A stretch of DNA of 64,000 nucleotides from NCBI GenBank assembly GCA_942493245.1, contig OW818685.1, forward strand, positions 496,001 through 560,000. Reading direction: 5' to 3'. The translations under genes and the position numbers were made by a program. This stretch comes from DAOPYU01 sp942493245. GTDB taxonomy: Bacteria; Sumerlaeota; Sumerlaeia; UBA8349. This document shows positions 10,601 through 19,593 of the stretch, in pieces (position 1 is the stretch's first letter; each line of letters opens with the position of its first letter). A model generated the notes under the pieces. The model worked only from the letters and a program-made list of their open reading frames with translations. It was not told where the DNA came from and did not search any database.

Positions 10601-10671
10601 TTGTTTCGGAAATGGTCCACAAGACTGGCAATCGCGTCTTTTCCCTGTTCAAAGGTTTGGATCTGGGGCAT
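7618..10671 (-). CDS. Type IIG restriction-modification enzyme (Eco57I-like, N6-adenine methylase)
   Basis: This 1017-residue single chain carries both cutting and methylating activities, as in type IIG enzymes. The N-terminal domain (residues about 1-180) has a PD-(D/E)XK-type pattern, RRSPDYAF followed by FYAEAKK. The central methylase has the SAM motif LDMACGSGSFLLGAY (about 408-422) and the catalytic motif IV NPPY (about 572), which marks N6-adenine methylation. The C-terminal third resembles a TaqI-like target-recognition domain. AGGAAG precedes the ATG. There is no separate specificity, helicase or BREX gene nearby, so it should work alone. Flanking spacers are repeat-rich, which fits acquisition by transfer. 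Confidence 0.92.
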   Translation of the reverse strand: MPQIQTFEQGKDAIASLVDHFRNNRNAFLSAGYKEAQVRQNLIDPMFEALGWDIRNQKRVAPQYREVVVEEGLDIQGSRRSPDYAFRVGQTTRFYAEAKKCGVNVKTDPAPAQQLRRYAWSANLPLSVLTDFEEFSLYDTTIRPRPSDKASTARTRYLRFEEYPDCWREVWDLLSREAVWGGAFDQQSASRRGKRGTTEVDIEFLKEIEGWRDELARVVALRNPGLSEADLNRAVQLTIDRVLFLRMAEDRRMERYESLLDLAKKDGIYARFIRDHCKPADAKYNSGLFDIQADKRFNSLVIDDKTLRAILQGLYFEHGSPYEFRVMPVEILGTVYERFLGRTITLTQGHRARIEEKPEVRKAGGVYYTPAYIVEYIVRHTVGALAQGKTPGKLSGETKGAHPLRVLDMACGSGSFLLGAYQFLLTWYRDWYAANHPEKHPKAVRAIERPGEPTEWRLTVHEKKRILTTHIFGVDIDPQAVEVAKLSLLLKVLEGESDESLGQQLDWVKAQERALPNLDRNIQCGNSLAEPDYFSGKLLIPDPDELRAVNPFDWRAAFPEVFRDGGFDCVIGNPPYVRQETLGAGFKEYAADRFQAFAGTADLYVYFIEKGIHLLAPGGLYSVIVANKWMRANYGEPLRRWLKTQPVEELVDFGDLPVFTGATTYPCILRVGKEEKKKRAAATEFQVVRAETLAFSVLEDYVAPRRYPVRLDTLEDKGWSLADTASHDLIEKIKQVGVPLGEYVENQIFRGVLTGLNEAFIIDRATRDRLIAEDPSSAELIKPFLQGRDIKRYEPPAAERFLIRIPKGWTNARCEKPKTARDWFRKTCPALFEHLLPFEARAQARCDQGDYWWELRACDYYSEFEKPKMLLPDMSVRGNFMLDRDAGAYCANTAYLIASSELFLLGILNSNLFSFFYSHLTTSFRGGYLRFFSQYLVQIPIRQLDLTRPDEKRQYDALTKQVETMLALHRRRAEAQSDSDRALYLRQIEATDREIDRLVYALYGLTDAEIARVEGNG

Positions 10672-10762
10672 GCTGCGCTTCCTGACGGGACTGGGTTCTG
10701 GCCTGCAAACTCAGGGAAAGTTTGCCCGAGGCGGCTCGGCCTGTCAAGTCAGAGCCGCCTGA

Positions 10763-10817
10763 AAACCGCGAGAAAACCGCCAGGAAACCGCGAGAAAACC
10801 ACCAGTAAACCGCGAAA
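10763..10817. repeat. Five tandem 11-bp repeats
   Basis: The units are AAACCGCGAGA, AAACCGCCAGG, AAACCGCGAGA, AAACCACCAGT and AAACCGCGAAA, head to tail without spacers. They lie about 90 bases upstream of the type IIG start codon, read from that gene. I see no inverted partner nearby, unlike the other short-period repeats in this window. Confidence 0.8.
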
Positions 10818-10936
10818 ATCGCAAAAGACGCGAAAAACAAGAACTTTTGCGCTCCCACTTGCCGATGGGGGACATCTCCCGAATTTCAGGGAAGGAGGGT
10901 TCTGATCAACCGGATCTATGGGGGTTTTGAAAAGCC

Positions 10937-11355
10937 CGAAGGGCTTATACATACGCTAGCCCAGGGCAGAGCGCAGCGTCGCCCTGGGAAAAGGCGTCCA
11001 TTTTTGCGAACCCTGAAAGGGTTCAACAGAGCGCGGTCCAGGAGGGGAGGGGAGAGATTTGTTGGCAGAGGAAATTTAAAAGGGACAGGCCGAAAGGTCG
11101 AGATTTGTTGTGCCCCTTCAGGGCACGGAGGGTTCCTGCCCGGTTACCCAGGGCGGCGCTTCGCTCTGCCCTGGGCTATCGTATGTGGAATCCCTTCAGG
11201 ATTCTTTGGGCGACGCAGCGCTTGCTCCAGGCTGGTATCGCTCCGCGCCGTGGGCGTCCAGCTGCGGTTTTCAGGTTTTTAGTTCGGGCTTTCAACCCAT
11301 GCAAAAAAGGGGGATTTTTCCTGGGGCGACGTTGCGTTTGCCCCAGGCTGCGATC
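10937..11355. repeat. Intergenic palindrome cluster, family G
   Basis: Three related blocks fill most of the gap between the type IIG gene and lysS. One spans about 10937-11030: CCCGAAGGGCTTAT, then AGCCCAGGGC...GCCCTGGG, then ACCCTGAAAGGGTT. A second spans about 11109-11250: GCCCCTTCAGGGC, CCCAGGGCGGCGCTTCGCTC then TGCCCTGGG, then ATCCCTTCAGGAT. A third, weaker block lies at about 11320-11355. The theme is a short CCCTTCAGGG-like palindrome next to a longer CCCAGGGC...GCCCTGGG hairpin. No gene is supported in this 870-base region. Confidence 0.65.
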
Positions 11356-11543
11356 AATCTGGACCGTGGGCGGTCAATTCCGGTTTTCAGCAAAGCAATT
11401 TTTCCCCGCCGCATATTTTTCTTGGCTCTTTTCCTCGTCTCGCCTAAAATCCCTCCACGTTTGTTCCCGGCGAAGGCGGTTGGTGGCCGGGAACTCGAAA
11501 TAACCCGGCTCGGTGGGGCTTTTCCCCGTCCGGCCCCCAGGAA

Positions 11544-13109
11544 ATGGTCCGAAAAATGAGCGAAACGCAGAATCCGGAAGCACCCGAAGTCCAGATGACC
11601 GAGGCCGAACAGGCCCAGCAGTACTCCGAACTGGTGCAGAATCGCATCAATAAAGGGATCGCCTACCGCGAGGCGGGCGGCAACCCCTTCGCCAACCGGT
11701 ACGAACCGACGCATCAGGCGGCGGGCATTCTGGCCGCCCAGGAAACACTGGTGGACAGCGACACGGTGGTGCGCGTGGCGGGACGGACGCTGACTATCCG
11801 GTCGTTCGGGAAGGCGAATTTCTTCCACCTGCTCGACTCGACGGGCCGCATTCAGGTCTATGTGCGCAAGGGGGAAGTGCCGGACGAGGATTTCGAGGTT
11901 TTCCGTAAGACGATCGACACGGGCGACATCGTGGGGGTCGAGGGGAAGGTCATGCTCACCAAGACGGGCGAGCTGACGATCTGCGCCACGCGCATTGTGC
12001 TCCTCACCAAGGCGTATCGTCCGTTGCCCGAAAAATGGCACGGACTGAAGGACGTCGAAACGCGCTACCGCCAGCGGTACCTGGACCTGACGGTGAACGA
12101 GGACACGCGCGAGACGTTCCGCCGCCGCAGCCATATCATTTCGTACATCCGCCGCGAGCTGGATTCGCGCGGCTACCTGGAAGTCGAGACGCCCATGATG
12201 CAGCCGATCTACGGCGGCGCGGCGGCGCGGCCTTTCGTGACGCACCACAACACGCTCGACATGACGCTCTACCTGCGCATCGCGCCGGAACTCTACCTCA
12301 AGCGGCTGCTGGTAGGTGGGTTCGATCGCGTCTATGAAATCAACCGCAATTTCCGTAACGAGGGGATTTCCGTCCGCCACAATCCCGAGTTCACCATGCT
12401 GGAACTCTATACGACCTGGTGGAATTACCTCGACACGATGAATCTGCTCGAGGATCTGTTGCGGGGCGCGGCGCGCGCGGTGCTGGGAACGGCGAAGGTG
12501 CCGTATCTGGGCCGCGAGGTGGATTTCGAGTCTCCGTTCGCTCGTCGCAAGATGCTCGATCTGGTGCGCGAGGCGCTCAATCTGCCCGCCGACGTGGAAC
12601 TGAAGTGGGGCCCCGACGGGGAAGCGGGCGCGCGCCAGGCGCTCGAGGCCGCTCCGGCTCACGTGCAGGCCGAGGTGAAAGGTTCGTACGAGACGAGCGA
12701 CGAACTGCTGGTGAAGCTGTTCGAGGAGTGCGCGGAAAAGAATCTGTGGCAGCCCACCGTTGTTTACGATTTCCCGAAGAGCCTGTGTCCGCTGGCCAAG
12801 TGCTCGGAGACCGATCCGTGGACGGCCGAGCGGTTCGAGTTCTTCGTGGCGGGGCTGGAGATGGCCAACGCCTACTCCGAGCTCAACGACCCCGAGGAAC
12901 AGGCGGCCAACTTCCGCGGTCAGGTCGAGCGGCGCGCCAAGGGGGACGAGGAAGCGACGATGATGGACGAGGATTACGTGCGCGCCCTCGAGCAGGGCAT
13001 GCCCCCCGCCAGCGGTCTGGGGATCGGGATTGACCGGCTCGTCATGCTGCTCACCGATTCGCCCTCGATCCGCGACGTCATCCTGTTTCCGCTCATGCGG
13101 CCGGAATGA
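11544..13109 (+). CDS. lysS: Lysyl-tRNA synthetase, class II
   Basis: The enzyme charges tRNA-Lys with lysine in the cytoplasm. The N-terminal OB-fold anticodon-binding domain (residues about 70-175) is followed by the class II catalytic core. Motif 2 is seen around RVYEINRNFRNEGISVRHNP (about 265-284), and motif 3 as GLGIGIDRLVMLL (about 491-503). The ending IRDVILFPLMRPE is typical of bacterial LysRS. The 521-residue length is normal. An ATG at 11556 (MSETQNP) is an alternative start; neither has ideal ribosome-site spacing. The stop codon overlaps the start of rsmB in an ATGA, so the two genes are translationally coupled. Confidence 0.97.
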   Translation: MVRKMSETQNPEAPEVQMTEAEQAQQYSELVQNRINKGIAYREAGGNPFANRYEPTHQAAGILAAQETLVDSDTVVRVAGRTLTIRSFGKANFFHLLDSTGRIQVYVRKGEVPDEDFEVFRKTIDTGDIVGVEGKVMLTKTGELTICATRIVLLTKAYRPLPEKWHGLKDVETRYRQRYLDLTVNEDTRETFRRRSHIISYIRRELDSRGYLEVETPMMQPIYGGAAARPFVTHHNTLDMTLYLRIAPELYLKRLLVGGFDRVYEINRNFRNEGISVRHNPEFTMLELYTTWWNYLDTMNLLEDLLRGAARAVLGTAKVPYLGREVDFESPFARRKMLDLVREALNLPADVELKWGPDGEAGARQALEAAPAHVQAEVKGSYETSDELLVKLFEECAEKNLWQPTVVYDFPKSLCPLAKCSETDPWTAERFEFFVAGLEMANAYSELNDPEEQAANFRGQVERRAKGDEEATMMDEDYVRALEQGMPPASGLGIGIDRLVMLLTDSPSIRDVILFPLMRPE

Positions 13110-14584
13110 GAAATAAAACGACCCCTCCAATCACAACCAATCCGGTTCCGCCGGAGGACGCCCCCCCGCCGCCGAGCGTGGGCGCCGCGCCTCGCGACGT
13201 CGCCTGCGAGGCGTTGCTTCTGGCATTGGACCCCGAGGCCTCCGACGGCGCTCAGGATATTCTGGACACGCTGGCCCGGAAGGCGGATCTTTCCCCGCGC
13301 GACCGCGCGCTGGCGTTCGAGATCCTTCAGGGCGTTCTGCGCCAGCGGTTCCTGCTCGACGCGGCGTGGCGTCGGCTCGATAGTTTCAAGATCGCCGAAG
13401 CGCAGGTCGTCATGCAGGAGATCCTGCATGTGGGCGCGTATCAGTACTTCTTCCTCGACCGTGTGCCGGTGCGCGCCGTGGTGTATGAAACGGTGGAACT
13501 GGCTCGGCGGCAGATAGACGCCCGCGCGGTGGGGTATGTCAACGCCGCGATGCGCCGGTTGATCGCGCAGTTCCCCAAGCGCGACCAGGCGCTCGAGCGG
13601 TTGTCTGAAAATGAACGTCCTGAGACGCGTTTTTCGTTTCCCGGGTGGCTGGCGCGCCTCATCAAGCGCGTGACCGGGCCGGAGTCCTTCGAGGCTGCGC
13701 TCGAAGCGTTGAACACGCCCCTGCCGCTCTATGCGCGGGTGAACACCGCGCTGGCGTCGGTGGAAGCGGTGATCGAGGAATTGAACCAGGTGGAAATTCA
13801 TGCGCGGCCCCGGCCCGACCTGGCGGGACCGTGTTGTATCGAGATTGAAGGCCCCGCGGGACAGGCGGTTGAGACGTCCGCTTTTCAAAAGGGGGCGTTT
13901 CTGATTCAGGATGCCTCGGCCCAGCTCGCCGTGCAACTGGTCGGCGCGCAGCCGGGGATGACGGTGGTGGACTACTGCGCCGCGCCGGGCGGTAAGACCT
14001 CGGCGCTCGCGGCCGCACTGCGGGGTGAGGGAACGCTGATCGCCTGCGATGTCTCGGAGGCGCGCCTCGAGCGGCTCCACGAGAACCTGGCGCGGCAGGG
14101 ATTGAGTGACTTTGTGCAGGTTCGGCTTCTGGACCCCGAGGTGGCCGAAAGCGCCACGTTTCGCGCGGAACTCAACGGGGGCGAGGGGGCCGACCGCGTG
14201 CTGGTGGACGCGCCCTGCTCGGGACTGGGCACCTTGCGCCGCCACCCGGAAATCCGATGGCGGGTCAATAACGCCGCAATCGCCCGTCTGGCTGGGTTCC
14301 AACTGGCCATTCTCGAACGCGCCTCGCGCCTGGTGCGACCGGGAGGCTGGCTCATCTACAGCACGTGCAGCCTGGCCTTCGAGGAGAACGAACGGGTGGT
14401 CGAGGCGTTTCTGGAACGCCACGTCGGCGTGTATGAGATGGTCAAAGCCACCGATGCCGAACCCCTGGCCGAGCCTTTGCCCGAGTGCCTGACCGCGCGT
14501 CTCAACCCGGCTGGGTGGTTGCGCCTGCTTCCGCCGCACGAGCCGATGGACTGCGCCAGCGCCGTCCGGCTCCGACGGATCTGA
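13106..14584 (+). CDS. rsmB: 16S rRNA (cytosine(967)-C(5))-methyltransferase RsmB
   Basis: The enzyme methylates a cytosine of 16S rRNA (C967 in E. coli) using SAM. Residues about 30-165 form the NusB-like RNA-binding domain (DVACEALLLAL, SPRDRALAFEILQGVLRQR). The C-terminal domain holds the Rossmann core, with VVDYCAAPGGKTSALAAAL (about 290-308) as SAM motif I and two catalytic cysteines in VDAPCSGLGTLRRHPEIRW and YSTCSLAFEEN. The N-terminal 25 residues are proline-rich and poorly conserved. It begins inside the lysS stop codon (ATGA) and is followed by a strong hairpin terminator at 14621. Confidence 0.94.
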   Translation: MRNKTTPPITTNPVPPEDAPPPPSVGAAPRDVACEALLLALDPEASDGAQDILDTLARKADLSPRDRALAFEILQGVLRQRFLLDAAWRRLDSFKIAEAQVVMQEILHVGAYQYFFLDRVPVRAVVYETVELARRQIDARAVGYVNAAMRRLIAQFPKRDQALERLSENERPETRFSFPGWLARLIKRVTGPESFEAALEALNTPLPLYARVNTALASVEAVIEELNQVEIHARPRPDLAGPCCIEIEGPAGQAVETSAFQKGAFLIQDASAQLAVQLVGAQPGMTVVDYCAAPGGKTSALAAALRGEGTLIACDVSEARLERLHENLARQGLSDFVQVRLLDPEVAESATFRAELNGGEGADRVLVDAPCSGLGTLRRHPEIRWRVNNAAIARLAGFQLAILERASRLVRPGGWLIYSTCSLAFEENERVVEAFLERHVGVYEMVKATDAEPLAEPLPECLTARLNPAGWLRLLPPHEPMDCASAVRLRRI

Positions 14585-14620
14585 TCGCCAGATTTTTCAA
14601 AAAGACACGCTGGATATTTC

Positions 14621-14657
14621 AAACGCCGTGGCGGGTTTTAGACCCGCCACGGCGTTT
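14621..14657. terminator. Bidirectional hairpin terminator between rsmB and the ThuA/DUF1080 gene
   Basis: AAACGCCGTGGCGGG (14621-14635) pairs perfectly with CCCGCCACGGCGTTT (14643-14657) around a 7-base loop. The stem is flanked by A/T-rich sequence on both sides. It lies between the 3' ends of two convergent genes, so it can serve both. Confidence 0.85.
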
Positions 14658-14702
14658 GTAATACCCCTTGTGAACAAAAAAATCATCCACCGGTTTCTGC
14701 GA

Positions 14703-17700
14703 CTACTTCCCCTTCGGCTCGTCGGCTTTCAGCGCCTGCTGGAGGAGTTTTGTTTCTTCGGGGCGGTCGGCGGCCAGTTTCAGGGCTTTTTCGAGCATTT
14801 CGGTCCGTTGGGGTTTGGCCGGTCCACCGGGAAGGGTGGCCGTTTTGGCCAGTCCGCGCAGCGCCAGGACGCGCAGGGTACCCTGATCCGTCTCCGCGAT
14901 TTTCAACAGGTCTGCCATCGGGTCGGCGGTCGGCCAGTTGGACAGGGCGCGCACGGCGGCTTCCTTGAGTTCGGCGTCGTTGCCCGCCAGCGGTTTGCGG
15001 GCGGCTTCCAACGCGGCCTGTCCCCCGAACTTCGGCAACAATTCCAGCAGGGCGGCCTGCCCCGCCTTGTCCGCCTTCGGCAACGCCTCGGTGACACACT
15101 TCACGCCCGCTTCGGGGCTCTTCAGGTCACGGGAGATCGAGGTGATCGCCTTGACGGCGGCGCCGCGGCGACTGTCGTCCTTTGCCAGAACCAGCGCATC
15201 CATCAGTTTTCCCAGGTCCGCCTCCCCCGCCACCACAGCCAGGGCGTCGAACGCGGCCTGCCAGACCTTCCACTCGTTCGATTCAGACGCCTTGAGCAGG
15301 GCGGGGACCGCGCCGGGCGTCTGCCGCGCGCGCATCGCCTTCATCAGGCTCGCCTGTTCTGGCGCGGAAGCGCTCTTCGTCAGGCACTCGATCAGTTTCG
15401 CGTCGGCGCCCGGAGCGTTCACCTGTGTCAGCGCTTCCGTGACGGCGTTGGCCAGCGTCTCCGTTTTCGACACGGCTTCGGCCAGAACCGGAATACTGTC
15501 AGCGGTTCCCAGGGGTCCCAACGCCCGAATCGCCGCGAGGCGGACCGATTCGTCCGGCGATTTCAGCATTTCGGTGACAGCCTCACGGGCGGTCTTGTCG
15601 CCCCGTTCCCCCAGTGCCGTGACCAGGAAAGCCTGCAACTCTGGTTCGAGCGACGGCAGCGCGCCCGCCCAGGCGCGGGTGGCTTCCGGGTTGCCCTTGT
15701 CGAGTTCGCGCACCAACTGGCACCCGGCTATCACCATCGGGCGTTCTTTGGATTTCAGAAGTGTCAACACGGTCTCGACGGCTTTGGCCTTGTCGCTGCG
15801 CGCCAGACCCATGGATGCGCCGACGCGAACCGTGAGGGGTTGTTTCGCATCGGTCAAGTCCCGATAAATCTTCACCGCGTCTTTGGGCGCCCGACGTTTG
15901 GCGATCAGGTCAGCGCAGGTCAGGAGCGTTTCGGAACGGGCCTGACCGAGCGGTCCGTCAGCCGGAATTCCCGACAATACTTTTGCCGACTCGGGCGATC
16001 CGATCCGTCCCAACGCGTTCAAGGCCGCAAGTGCCGTCTCCTTGTCGGGGGAATTCGTCAGTTCGGCCAACGAACCCACCGATTCTGTGTCGCCACGAAT
16101 CCCGAGGGTGTTGATGGCGCCGGTCAGATTGCGCCCCTTGAGCAACGGAAGAGCCTCGCGCAATGCCGCATCCACTGTGGGCGAGGGAATTTCCTGAAGG
16201 GCGTACCGCGCCATGTCGCCCAGTTTTTCGTCGCTCAGAAGCGCCACCAGCGGCGCGACCGATTTTGTCGTCCCGACGCGTCCGAGCTGGCGGCAGCAGA
16301 AGTCCTTGCAGGCGGGTGTGGCCTGCGGCGACTTCAGCGCATCGAGCAGCATCGCCTCGAGTTGGCGGCGTTGCGCGGGTGACGCGTTCTTGACCGCGTC
16401 CTCGACCGCGATCAGGGGCTTACGTGTCTTCCCCCAGTCGTAATCGAGCGTTTTCGACACCAGATCGGCGGGCAGCGGCTCGGCACTGGTGTTCGCGCTC
16501 AAGTCCTGAATGCGGATCTTGCGCCACTGGATTTCCATCGGTTCGTCGAGACTGGTGGCATGCACCTGCAACGCGATGAAGCCCGAGGCGGTCATGTCGT
16601 CCTGAAGATCCGCCGCCGGTACGCCATTGATCCACGTCTTGATCGAGGGCCCCATTGCCTGAACCCGATAGTGGTTCCATTCGTTTTGTTTGAACGCCTT
16701 GCGGGCCGGTTCGTTGTTCTTCAGGTCGCAAAGCCAGCCGCGTCGCCCCTCGTCGTAGATACCGCCACTCCAGGCCCGAGGTTCCGGATCAATCTCGATC
16801 TGGTACCCATGCACCCGCCCGTTCTGGTAATCCGGGTAACTCTCGCTGCGGACCTGAATGCCCGAGTTCAGTTTCGGGTTAACCTTGTATTCGAGTTCCA
16901 GGATAAAGTCCGAGTAGTTTGTTTCGGTACAGAGAAAACTGTTGGGGGTTCCTTTCAAAGTTGTCCCCACAATTTCGTCCCCGTCAATGGCGTACTTTGC
17001 CTTACCCCCGCGCTGGACCCAGCCGTCAAGACTCTTACCGTCGAACAGCGATTGCCAGGGGGCTTTCTCGATGCGCTTGACGAAAGCCGACGGAGTCGTG
17101 TCCCCTTTCAGGTCGCCCAGCACAAACTGAACGCCGTCAAGGTAGTGTTGCAGAATCGAGGTGTTCCAGAACAGCGGGTGGTCGTGTCCGATCGCGCAAT
17201 AGAACACGCGTCCCTGGCCATACGACCGCACCCACGAAATGGCGAAATCGCCATCGGTCCGTTGGACCAGCGGGTTCTTCATGTTCGTCTTTTCCGTGTC
17301 GAGACTCACCAGAACGCGCAGCCGATCGCGTGAGTACGGTTCGGCCATCTGGTAGGTTTCGTCGGTCACCTCAAAGGGCGTTTTCGGAAAAGCCTGCGCC
17401 AGCTGGTGATTCGGCTCCTCCACCTTCATGGTCACCTTCGAGCCCGATCCCCACGGGTGGTTGGTGAACCGCGCTCCGCCGATGTTGCCCCACTTGGGCC
17501 ACTCGCGGAAGCTGGCGATGCCCGCGTGGATGATCATCAGGCCGCCGCCGTTCTTCAGGTAATTGACGAAACTTTCCTTCAGGGCCGCGTCGCGTTTGAG
17601 CGCCTGTTCCTGCTCTGCCGGGCTCATTTTCTTGAACACCTCGGGGTCGGGCAGGAAGAGTTCGTTGTTCGTGTTGTTGAACACCACGGCGTCGAACTGG

Positions 17701-18023
17701 GCCAGTTTATCCGGTTCGAACATCGAAATGTCCGTCGAGACCACCGTTTCGTAGGCGCCGGTCTTATTCCCCATGATCTCGATCGCCTGGCTGCCGAAAA
17801 GGATCGAGGTATGCACGAATCCATAGGACAGGTTGAAGACCAGGAGTTTGCGTTTTTTCTCCGGTTGCACGCGGGCTTTTTCGGGCGCCGCCGCCTGCAT
17901 TTTGGCGATCTCCTCGGCGGTCGGGGTCACCAATTGTTGCGCCCACCCGCCCGGCAGAAACCAGACCGCGCTCAAAAAAAGAATAGTGGCAATACCAAAC
18001 GACAACCGCGAAAACCGTTTCAT
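14703..18023 (-). CDS. Exported ThuA-like / DUF1080 (3-keto-glycoside hydrolase-like) / HEAT-repeat protein
   Basis: This is an 1106-residue secreted protein of three parts. A signal peptide occupies residues about 1-28. Next is a ThuA-like glutamine-amidotransferase fold (about 58-315; GGGLMIIHAGIASF, GQGRVFYCAIGHDHPLFWN). Then a DUF1080/3-keto-disaccharide hydrolase lectin-like domain (about 335-520; SLFDGKSLDGWVQRGG, NSGIQVRSE, GYQIEIDPEPRAWSGGIYDE). HEAT-like repeats run to the C-terminus (many copies of the LGxxGxxxAxxxL type). AGGAGAG precedes the ATG at 18023; an upstream in-frame start would run into the UroD-like gene. It is the last of five collinear genes and probably acts outside the cytoplasm on modified or 3-keto sugars made by its oxidoreductase neighbours (inference). 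Confidence 0.88.
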   Translation of the reverse strand: MKRFSRLSFGIATILFLSAVWFLPGGWAQQLVTPTAEEIAKMQAAAPEKARVQPEKKRKLLVFNLSYGFVHTSILFGSQAIEIMGNKTGAYETVVSTDISMFEPDKLAQFDAVVFNNTNNELFLPDPEVFKKMSPAEQEQALKRDAALKESFVNYLKNGGGLMIIHAGIASFREWPKWGNIGGARFTNHPWGSGSKVTMKVEEPNHQLAQAFPKTPFEVTDETYQMAEPYSRDRLRVLVSLDTEKTNMKNPLVQRTDGDFAISWVRSYGQGRVFYCAIGHDHPLFWNTSILQHYLDGVQFVLGDLKGDTTPSAFVKRIEKAPWQSLFDGKSLDGWVQRGGKAKYAIDGDEIVGTTLKGTPNSFLCTETNYSDFILELEYKVNPKLNSGIQVRSESYPDYQNGRVHGYQIEIDPEPRAWSGGIYDEGRRGWLCDLKNNEPARKAFKQNEWNHYRVQAMGPSIKTWINGVPAADLQDDMTASGFIALQVHATSLDEPMEIQWRKIRIQDLSANTSAEPLPADLVSKTLDYDWGKTRKPLIAVEDAVKNASPAQRRQLEAMLLDALKSPQATPACKDFCCRQLGRVGTTKSVAPLVALLSDEKLGDMARYALQEIPSPTVDAALREALPLLKGRNLTGAINTLGIRGDTESVGSLAELTNSPDKETALAALNALGRIGSPESAKVLSGIPADGPLGQARSETLLTCADLIAKRRAPKDAVKIYRDLTDAKQPLTVRVGASMGLARSDKAKAVETVLTLLKSKERPMVIAGCQLVRELDKGNPEATRAWAGALPSLEPELQAFLVTALGERGDKTAREAVTEMLKSPDESVRLAAIRALGPLGTADSIPVLAEAVSKTETLANAVTEALTQVNAPGADAKLIECLTKSASAPEQASLMKAMRARQTPGAVPALLKASESNEWKVWQAAFDALAVVAGEADLGKLMDALVLAKDDSRRGAAVKAITSISRDLKSPEAGVKCVTEALPKADKAGQAALLELLPKFGGQAALEAARKPLAGNDAELKEAAVRALSNWPTADPMADLLKIAETDQGTLRVLALRGLAKTATLPGGPAKPQRTEMLEKALKLAADRPEETKLLQQALKADEPKGK

Positions 18024-18085
18024 GAGATCTCTCCTGTCTTTTTCAAACACCCGCATTATGCGCGGGCCTCGAATCATAACCTCTT

Positions 18086-19516
18086 TCAGAACGACAACAG
18101 GCATTGCCAGATGTAGGTGTTGGCCAGTGCGTCGGTGCTTTCCCAGACGTTTTTGAGAATCCCTTCGTCCCCCTGGATACCGGGTAATTCCGTTCTTTTC
18201 GTTTCCCACGGTACACAGACTCCCGGGGCCGGATGCGGTGTGGAACGTCCCGCCATACCCGCCTCCGGGGACAGACTCGCGCCCGCCCCCGGCGCCTGGG
18301 GCATCGCACACGTGCCCTGCGAATAGACGCCATACTCGCGCGTGAAGTCGGTCATGGCCCGGATGTTTTCGATCTTCGCGTCGTTCTGGACGATCGCGCT
18401 GGCGTCGAGGATGTATCCGCCGTCCTGCGCCACTTCGTCAATCACCTGTTTGCCGAACGCCCGCACATCGTCCGGAGTCTTGTATCCCAACAGATAATTG
18501 GGAATGCCGCCACTCAGACAGAACTTGTACCCCAGTTTTTTGTGCGTCTCAAAGATGTTTCCCTGATCCACATGGTACACAATGCTGCGTTCGGGCAATT
18601 CGGCGAATCGGTCCAGGTGGCTCTTCCAGTCGCCCTCGGCGTAGAACAGCGTTTGTTTTCCGTGCCTCCAGAACTCCTCGATGATCGGACGCAGCGTCGG
18701 CCAGTAGTGCGACTCGAAGACCTTGGGCGAGAAGAACGGCGTACACCCGCGGTGCATCCAGTAGCCGATGGGAACCAGTCCAGCCGGGTCGGCGGTGGAA
18801 AGCCCCACGTGCAGCAGATGGGGCATCAGCGCCTCGCACGCCTGGAGCACCTTGTCGGGTTGCGTCTGCATATCCTCGACCAGGCCCAGGTAACCGCGCA
18901 TCTTGTCCGCGATGATGTCGAAAGGCGCCTTGAAGATGCCCGAAATGGCCGAGACGGTCCCGCACTCGCGGCGCAGCCGCGCGATCTGCGGGCCGAAGGC
19001 CGTGAAGTACTGCATCATGGCCATGCCCCCCTTGACGCAGGACAGGTTGTTGCGGTACGTCGCGGGCGCGCCGATCGGGACCACGTCGCGCGAAACCCGT
19101 GGCAGCCACACGTTGTAGAGAAAGGCCGTCGGGTCGTCAATCAGGGCGTCGTACTCATCCGCCTGCATGAACACCTCGCCCTCCGGAGGTTCAAGATATT
19201 GGAACCCCGTGTCAGGTGGCACCTGAATGCCCGGTACGCCGTAGTAACGCAACCCGATAGCCTCGGTCAACCCCGTCCACACATAGACCATGTTGGGCAC
19301 CACGGCGTCCCAGTCGAAATCGCGCGCGCACGCAATGGCCGCCTCGAAGGCCAGGTTGTAGTCGTGGGTCACCTGCTGGGCGGTGTACCCCGCGTACTTC
19401 GCGGTGAATTCGGCGACAAAGGGCCGAATCGGGACACGGTCGGGTTTTTCATTCCGCATCGCCGTCACATAGCGCGCCAGACGTTCCTGATACAGTTTCT
19501 CTTTATCCTGTTCCAT
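18086..19516 (-). CDS. Uroporphyrinogen decarboxylase/MtaA-like methyltransferase family protein
   Basis: The protein (about 476 residues) has the UroD/MtaA/CmuA TIM-barrel pattern: RYVTAMRNEKPDRVPIRPF near the N-terminus, KAPFDIIADKMRGYLGL and YHVDQGNIFETHKKLG later. Such proteins are either heme-pathway decarboxylases or, more often when found in catabolic clusters, corrinoid-dependent methyltransferases. The heme UroD is shorter, so I favour the second group, substrate unknown. The tail from about residue 415 (PGVCVPWETKRTELPG onward) is an extension. The ATG at 19516 has AAAGGA upstream with long spacing; an ATG at 19537 is possible. It lies third from last in the five-gene minus-strand cluster, directly before the ThuA/DUF1080 gene. 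Confidence 0.82.
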   Translation of the reverse strand: MEQDKEKLYQERLARYVTAMRNEKPDRVPIRPFVAEFTAKYAGYTAQQVTHDYNLAFEAAIACARDFDWDAVVPNMVYVWTGLTEAIGLRYYGVPGIQVPPDTGFQYLEPPEGEVFMQADEYDALIDDPTAFLYNVWLPRVSRDVVPIGAPATYRNNLSCVKGGMAMMQYFTAFGPQIARLRRECGTVSAISGIFKAPFDIIADKMRGYLGLVEDMQTQPDKVLQACEALMPHLLHVGLSTADPAGLVPIGYWMHRGCTPFFSPKVFESHYWPTLRPIIEEFWRHGKQTLFYAEGDWKSHLDRFAELPERSIVYHVDQGNIFETHKKLGYKFCLSGGIPNYLLGYKTPDDVRAFGKQVIDEVAQDGGYILDASAIVQNDAKIENIRAMTDFTREYGVYSQGTCAMPQAPGAGASLSPEAGMAGRSTPHPAPGVCVPWETKRTELPGIQGDEGILKNVWESTDALANTYIWQCLLSF

Positions 19517-19593
19517 CCCCACTTCAGTTCCTTTCATTGAGCGTCCATTCCGAAGATTTCACAAAGAAGGGTCGCGCATGTCTTTCCTGAACT

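Noticed and set aside
10763..10817. Possible CRISPR or iteron-type replication origin in the 11-bp tandem repeats
   Set aside because: The units are contiguous, there are no spacers, and no replication initiator gene or DnaA-box cluster is nearby.
14628..16382. 584-codon plus-strand open frame opposite the HEAT-repeat region
   Set aside because: It is Arg/Gln/Phe-rich antisense reading of a repetitive gene, and no ribosome site or domain was seen.
18086..19516. Heme-pathway HemE
   Set aside because: The protein is longer than HemE, sits in a catabolic cluster rather than with heme genes, and lacks the usual HemE N-terminal motif.
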